A stretch of DNA of 20,752 nt from Akkermansiaceae bacterium UBA5688. Its GTDB lineage: Bacteria; Verrucomicrobiota; Verrucomicrobiia; Verrucomicrobiales; Akkermansiaceae. Below, in pieces: positions 15,998 through 20,752 of the stretch. A program made the translations under genes and the position numbers. Where the stretch lies: the NCBI GenBank assembly GCA_002420315.1, contig DIHU01000190.1, positions 1 through 20,752 of the forward strand, written 5' to 3'. Below the pieces are notes generated by a model that saw only the letters and a program-made list of their open reading frames with translations, did no database searches and had not been told where the DNA came from. Position 1 is the first letter of the stretch; every line of letters begins with the position of its first letter.

Positions 15998-16258
15998 TTA
16001 TTTTTTGGCTTTGGCGGCCTTGTTATAGCCGTCGAGTGCTTTTTGGAATTCTGGTGGAAGAGTGGTCCCTGATTTGCCGGCAGCTCGAGGAACGCGTCGT
16101 TCCGAGCCCTTTTCACCTTTGGCGACACCCTTGTTTTCGGTATTCGCGGAATCGGAGCCGCCGGTGGATCCTTCGCCACCCTGGTTTGATTTAGAGTCCT
16201 GATTTTCGCCAGGCTTTTTACCCATCATTTGGCCCATCATTTCGAGCATGGCACCCAT
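15998..16258 (-). CDS. small Gly/Lys-rich ORF, in frame with the preceding ORF
   Basis: This 86-aa ORF has no signal peptide of its own. It begins with a methionine-rich helix (MGAMLEMMGQMMG), continues as a Gly/Ser/Asn/Lys-rich low-complexity stretch (about 14-60), and ends with a short helix (PPEFQKALDGYNKAAKAKK). It is in the same reading frame as the 120-aa ORF just upstream and is separated from it by two TGA codons only 18 bases apart. Either it is a separate gene with a weak start, or it is the C-terminal part of a once continuous secreted protein of roughly 219 residues. An AAGAG two bases before the first ATG is too close to be a good ribosome-binding site. All neighbours encode exported proteins, so an unexported product would be out of place here. 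Confidence 0.5.
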   Translation of the reverse strand: MGAMLEMMGQMMGKKPGENQDSKSNQGGEGSTGGSDSANTENKGVAKGEKGSERRVPRAAGKSGTTLPPEFQKALDGYNKAAKAKK

Positions 16259-16267
16259 GCTCTTTTG

Positions 16268-16297
16268 CCGGCTTGGTCATCCGCCGGCTGATGGTCA
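16268..16297 (-). repeat. short imperfect direct repeat carrying two in-frame TGA codons
   Basis: Reading the minus strand, TGACCATCAGCCGG (16297-16284) is repeated as TGACCAAGCCGG (16279-16268), differing by two extra bases. Both copies put TGA in the frame shared by the 120-aa and 86-aa ORFs. The peptide between the stops is PSAGG, and the one after the second stop begins PSRQKS. Confidence 0.7.
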
Positions 16298-16657
16298 TTG
16301 AGACTTTTCTTTGGCAGCCTCGTAGATTTTCTCAATGATCTCAGTCTGCATGGCAATGGTATCACCACTCGTGTCGCCGTCTTCTAGCTTGTCGGTGGTT
16401 TTAGCCATAAGAGTTTCGACCTCGGTAAGGAGTTCGATCACTTTTTGGTTGGTTTGTTCAAGGAGAAGCTCCTGGGCGTTGGCGGTCTGTTTGTCCTGAT
16501 CAATCGAAACCTTTTCAGATCCGTCTTGATGTTCTACCAGGGCCTTGGCTTTTGCGGCCTCGGTTGGCTTTTTCGCGCTGTCCTCCTTGACTGGGTCGGC
16601 AAGGCCGGTCGCCAGAAGGCCTGCCGAAGCGAGAGCTGTGATTAGGGTTGCTTTCAT
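16295..16657 (-). CDS. small secreted helical protein
   Basis: The product is a 120-aa exported protein with a clear signal peptide (MKATLITALASAGLLATGLA). The mature part is acidic and lysine-rich at first, then predicted helical: LLLEQTNQKVIELLTEVETLMAKTTDKLEDGDTSGD, written here as two segments LLLEQTNQKVIELLTEVE and TLMAKTTDKLEDG, then TEIIEKIYEAAKEKSQ. I recognise no family. It starts 30 bases after the stop of the DUF4175-like gene, so it is probably co-transcribed with it. The helical, amphipathic composition echoes the coiled coil of that neighbour, so a physical partnership is conceivable but unproven. The frame continues past two TGA codons into the next ORF, so this may be the N-terminal part of a split gene. 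Confidence 0.65.
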   Translation of the reverse strand: MKATLITALASAGLLATGLADPVKEDSAKKPTEAAKAKALVEHQDGSEKVSIDQDKQTANAQELLLEQTNQKVIELLTEVETLMAKTTDKLEDGDTSGDTIAMQTEIIEKIYEAAKEKSQ

Positions 16658-16687
16658 AGATTGTTTTTATTGGTTAATGAGTTGGAC

Positions 16688-19456
16688 TTATCTTTCGGAA
16701 AGTTTCATGGATCGAAGCATCTGTTCGAGGGAGCGAGTGCGGCCACGGATGTCTTGCTCAGCTTGAACCATTCGCATGACTTTGAGCATGAATTCGAAAT
16801 CTTTTTCTTCGCCTCCTCCAGAACCTCCATCTCCATCGCCACCGTTGCCGTTGCCGTCAGGCTTTGGACCCTCGAGTTTTTCCGCCCATGACATGAGGCG
16901 ATCTGACCAAATTTTTGAGAGTTTGCGTGATGTGAAGGTATGGTTCATTTGGATCTTCTCTCGAAGCCTCTCGAGTTTTTCGTCGATGAGAGACTTAGCC
17001 ATGTCCTCGTAAACTTCCTTATGAATTGGTTTTTGGGTTCGCGCATAGAACCGCTCGAGGTCTTCCTGAATCCAGCGCACGTCATTTGTAATGGAGCGTT
17101 GCTGTCCGGAGAGTTCACCTAGGAGCCTCTGATTTGCAGGGTCAATATCATCGCTATTTGGTGCAGCTCCGACGATGGCCAGCTCGCCTGTGAGAGCTGA
17201 ATTGAGCGAGTTACCGATCGAGCCCTCGTCGGCTGAGGATTTCTTGAGACGATTTACAAAGGTGGAAGCTTCAAAGTTCTCGTTGGCTTGATTGGCTTTT
17301 TCGATGGTCTCCTGCATTTTCTCGAGAGCTTCTTTTTGCTTCTCGATCGCTTCTTTAAGATCTTTTTCGGTCTTTTCCGGAGTGGATTTTTGATCCTGAG
17401 CTTCGCCCAGCTTTTTCTCAACCTCTGGCATGTCCTTCTCACCTAGCTCTTTCATGTTCTGCAGGGCATCGGCCATCTCCTTCATGGTTTTTTGGTCCAG
17501 CTCGCCGTTGCGAGCGGCGTCTTTGAAGATCTCTTCCATTTTTTTAGCGATCTCCTTCATTTTCCCAGCATTCTCAGCCTCCTTCTGCTCGCTTTCCGCA
17601 AGCTGCTCTTTGGCGTCTTCACTTTGAAGTTCTTCGGCCGTGTTGTTCTTATCAAGCCGTTCATTTTCGTCGAGGTTGTTGAGCTCTTTCCGAGCAGCGT
17701 CCTCGAGTTCGCTGATGACACGGTCAAAACGTTTTTTGATGACCTGAGCGTGCTCGTCGCGAGAGAGGATATAGATCGTTATGGGTTCGGAAAAAATTCG
17801 ACCACGCCCAGGTTTGTAATCCTCGGTGTAGGCAGAAAGAATGAGGGTCTGTGGCTCAATTCCGTAGGTTTGGGGTGAGAAAATGGCGCGCTCGCTCAAG
17901 CGATTTGAGGATGGAGAACCTTTTTTTAGGGTGAGCGATCCGTTAGCTGGTTCTTTGTCAGAAGGCTTGTTGAACGAGCCAACCCATGACAGTCCAATTT
18001 CCCTGAGGCCGAAATCATCTTCGCTGATAATATCGAACTCGAGAGTTTCCTCCGCAAGGATCACAATGTTGCGCTCGATTCCTTGAATATAGGAGGCGGG
18101 GATTTGGTCTTCCGAAGTTTTGATTTCGACTTTGAACGATCCTGCCCCTTCTAGGCCCTTCACGTCCGTCCAAGTAAAGGGGACCGACGCGTGGAAGCGT
18201 CCCAAACCTATGGCTTCGGTGGAAACGTTAGCACCGTCCAGGGAAAGTTGAAGATCGCGCGGTTCTGGCAATTTCACGAGATTTTCGATTTCAGCATTTT
18301 TGTCTGCCTTTTGAACCTTGGTTCGGGATGATTCGAGGTCTGAAGGGTTTTCAGCCTCGATTGGTGCGCTGCTGCTCTTGCTGATCGCTGTTTCTTCAAG
18401 AGGCTGGGGTTCGAGGCGAGCGATGGCCTTGGAAATTTGGCGGGAGAATGATCCCTTGAGCACGACCTTGCTACCTTCGAGCGCAGTCAAAACTCCAGTG
18501 CGAATATCCACGTTGCGTGGATCGAGTTGGAGGTAGTCTGGGAGGTCTACCGTAGCTTCAAAACTTGAAACCTCAGGGCGGACTTCTGGTTCAACCCAGA
18601 CGCTGTGTTTGGCGTCTCCAGCTTCGATGGTGATACGATCTTGGGTTTCTTGACCGGTGAACTCAAATTGGTAGGAGCCATTTTCGCCGAGTTCCGCTTG
18701 CAACCACTCTTGTTGACCGTATCTGGCGCGGGCAGTGGCTGGTTTGTTATCGCTGTCCTCTTTGAGAGGGGCGTTGAAGCTAAATGCCTCACCAAGAGGG
18801 ACGACAAGCGGGTTGGGCATTTTGTCAGTGTCAAACTGCGTGAAAGTGTAGTGATCGGTGTCTGAAAGAGGCATCAACCAACGTTTCAGGGCGTTCCCTC
18901 CAGCTTTTGGCGCGATAGAAAAGCCAAAAGTGATAGCTGCGGCCCCCATGAGAACTCCTAGTGCTAGCTTTTTGTGCCGCGAGTAAGGGAGGGCTTCGTT
19001 CATGTCCCGCTTAGCGGCTTGGTTTGCCACGTGAATCATGGCGGCGGCGCGGAGTTCTGGGGACATTACCTCCTTGGCTTCTTGTTGGCCTTGAAGTTCG
19101 ACTATTCCGAGCAGTCGATCACCCAATTTTGGAAATTTACGCGAAATGAGGCGAGCAAGCTGCTCTTCCCGGCGGTGTCCATAAACCCAGCGACGGACCC
19201 AGTAGGGGGCAAAAACTGCCGCAAGCGAAGTTCCCGAGATCAAGATAGCGAGGCGCACAAGTGCAGGGATCGGGAAAAGTCGCTCAAGCGCGAATACCAT
19301 TAGGAATGAAATGATCAGTCCAAAGAGACCCGCAAGGACCGCTTCCGTAACCTTGATGCGCCACAGAGACCGTTGGAAATCAGCGAGTTGCTTGCTGAGC
19401 TCCGCCGGAATGGCAGTAGGTTCTTGGGTTGAAGGGCGAGAGGACGTTTCAGGCAT
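16688..19456 (-). CDS. large DUF4175-like membrane protein with coiled coil
   Basis: The protein has 922 aa. Three membrane segments are visible: about 38-58, 66-86 and 163-183. Between the second and third is a conserved-looking block, GHRREEQLARLISRKFPKLGDRLLGIVEL, seen here as HRREEQLARLISRKFP plus KLGDRLLGIVEL (about 94-121), typical of DUF4175/BatA-neighbour proteins. A large, probably periplasmic beta-rich region (about 190-560) contains segments such as VRPEVSSFEATVDLPDYL. A long charged coiled coil (567-724) follows, then a helical part and a Gly/Asp-rich linker (867-882). The final helix ends LEQMLRSMKLSER. In Planctomycetota and Verrucomicrobiota such proteins often lie near MoxR, DUF58 and vWA genes; none of those is in this window. 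It is the first gene of the leftward operon and diverges from ftsZ. Confidence 0.78.
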   Translation of the reverse strand: MPETSSRPSTQEPTAIPAELSKQLADFQRSLWRIKVTEAVLAGLFGLIISFLMVFALERLFPIPALVRLAILISGTSLAAVFAPYWVRRWVYGHRREEQLARLISRKFPKLGDRLLGIVELQGQQEAKEVMSPELRAAAMIHVANQAAKRDMNEALPYSRHKKLALGVLMGAAAITFGFSIAPKAGGNALKRWLMPLSDTDHYTFTQFDTDKMPNPLVVPLGEAFSFNAPLKEDSDNKPATARARYGQQEWLQAELGENGSYQFEFTGQETQDRITIEAGDAKHSVWVEPEVRPEVSSFEATVDLPDYLQLDPRNVDIRTGVLTALEGSKVVLKGSFSRQISKAIARLEPQPLEETAISKSSSAPIEAENPSDLESSRTKVQKADKNAEIENLVKLPEPRDLQLSLDGANVSTEAIGLGRFHASVPFTWTDVKGLEGAGSFKVEIKTSEDQIPASYIQGIERNIVILAEETLEFDIISEDDFGLREIGLSWVGSFNKPSDKEPANGSLTLKKGSPSSNRLSERAIFSPQTYGIEPQTLILSAYTEDYKPGRGRIFSEPITIYILSRDEHAQVIKKRFDRVISELEDAARKELNNLDENERLDKNNTAEELQSEDAKEQLAESEQKEAENAGKMKEIAKKMEEIFKDAARNGELDQKTMKEMADALQNMKELGEKDMPEVEKKLGEAQDQKSTPEKTEKDLKEAIEKQKEALEKMQETIEKANQANENFEASTFVNRLKKSSADEGSIGNSLNSALTGELAIVGAAPNSDDIDPANQRLLGELSGQQRSITNDVRWIQEDLERFYARTQKPIHKEVYEDMAKSLIDEKLERLREKIQMNHTFTSRKLSKIWSDRLMSWAEKLEGPKPDGNGNGGDGDGGSGGGEEKDFEFMLKVMRMVQAEQDIRGRTRSLEQMLRSMKLSER

Positions 19457-19547
19457 CTAAAATGGAGTGATAAACACTCTGACTAAAGGTTTCGAAAGAC
19501 TCGCAGACAAATGGTGGTCCTGCCAGCGGGAAATTCTGGTTTTCTTC

Positions 19548-19553
19548 ATTATA
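19548..19553 (-). promoter_or_regulatory. candidate -10 box for the leftward operon
   Basis: A perfect TATAAT on the minus strand lies 92 bases upstream of the ATG of the DUF4175-like gene. No convincing -35 box is found 16-18 bases further out, so only the -10 element is offered. Confidence 0.3.
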
Positions 19554-19585
19554 AAATGACACATAGGCCCGAATTTTGTTGGGTT

Positions 19586-19613
19586 TTTACTGGTGACCGA
19601 TCTCCGATATTGT
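19586..19613 (+). promoter_or_regulatory. weak candidate promoter for ftsZ
   Basis: TTTACT (19586-19591) and TATTGT (19608-19613) are spaced by 16 bases, each matching the sigma70 consensus at 4 of 6 positions. They lie in the 184-base divergent spacer, 27 bases before the ATG. An AGGA at 19634-19637 is the likely ribosome-binding site, only three bases before the ATG. Confidence 0.25.
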
Positions 19614-19640
19614 TAAATCTCCCTTTAGTATTTAGGAACC

Positions 19641-20752
<1,112 letters not shown>

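Noticed and set aside
16268..16297. TGA codons as selenocysteine or a recoded genetic code
   Set aside because: TGA is used as an ordinary stop elsewhere in the window (for example the L,D-transpeptidase and toroid genes), no selenocysteine insertion hairpin is evident, and neither position lies in a redox motif.

Overview
The window reads as chromosomal DNA of a Verrucomicrobiota bacterium. This placement is an inference. It rests on the divergent FtsZ, the Tat-exported Gfo/Idh/MocA oxidoreductase, the many secreted proteins with unusual architecture and the generally weak Shine-Dalgarno sites. Genes are densely packed. I see no tRNA, rRNA, CRISPR array, insertion sequence or phage gene.

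Left part (1-10362), mostly recognisable housekeeping and envelope genes. A 3'-truncated tcdA (tRNA t6A dehydratase) runs leftward off the window edge. It diverges from a small ACT-domain protein, which is followed by a Tat-exported Gfo/Idh/MocA oxidoreductase closed by a clear terminator. A FAD-dependent oxidoreductase then converges on a leftward helicase-ruvC pair. Next comes a rightward pair with a 4-base overlap: a LysM/YkuD L,D-transpeptidase and a membrane-anchored SurA-N-like protein with no parvulin domain. A secreted prolyl oligopeptidase (leftward) and a DUF6172-like gene (rightward) complete this part.

Right part (10381-19456), a run of seven leftward ORFs that looks like one operon devoted to the cell envelope. 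In transcription order these are: a 922-aa DUF4175-like membrane protein with a long coiled coil; two small ORFs in one frame, separated by two in-frame TGA codons; a secreted alpha/alpha-toroid protein with squalene-cyclase-type repeats; and three tandem paralogs. Each paralog has a signal peptide, two small beta-barrel-like repeats, a central jelly-roll-like domain and two more barrel-like repeats. I cannot give these three a known function; they are the best candidate for an undescribed system. A strong hairpin followed by a T-rich tract sits inside the operon, between the small ORFs and the toroid gene.

Right edge (19641-20752). Diverging from that operon is an ftsZ truncated at the window end. 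Its nucleotide-binding signature is GGGSGSG instead of GGGTGTG, its T7 loop is altered, and its C-terminal linker carries a Glu-Pro tandem repeat.
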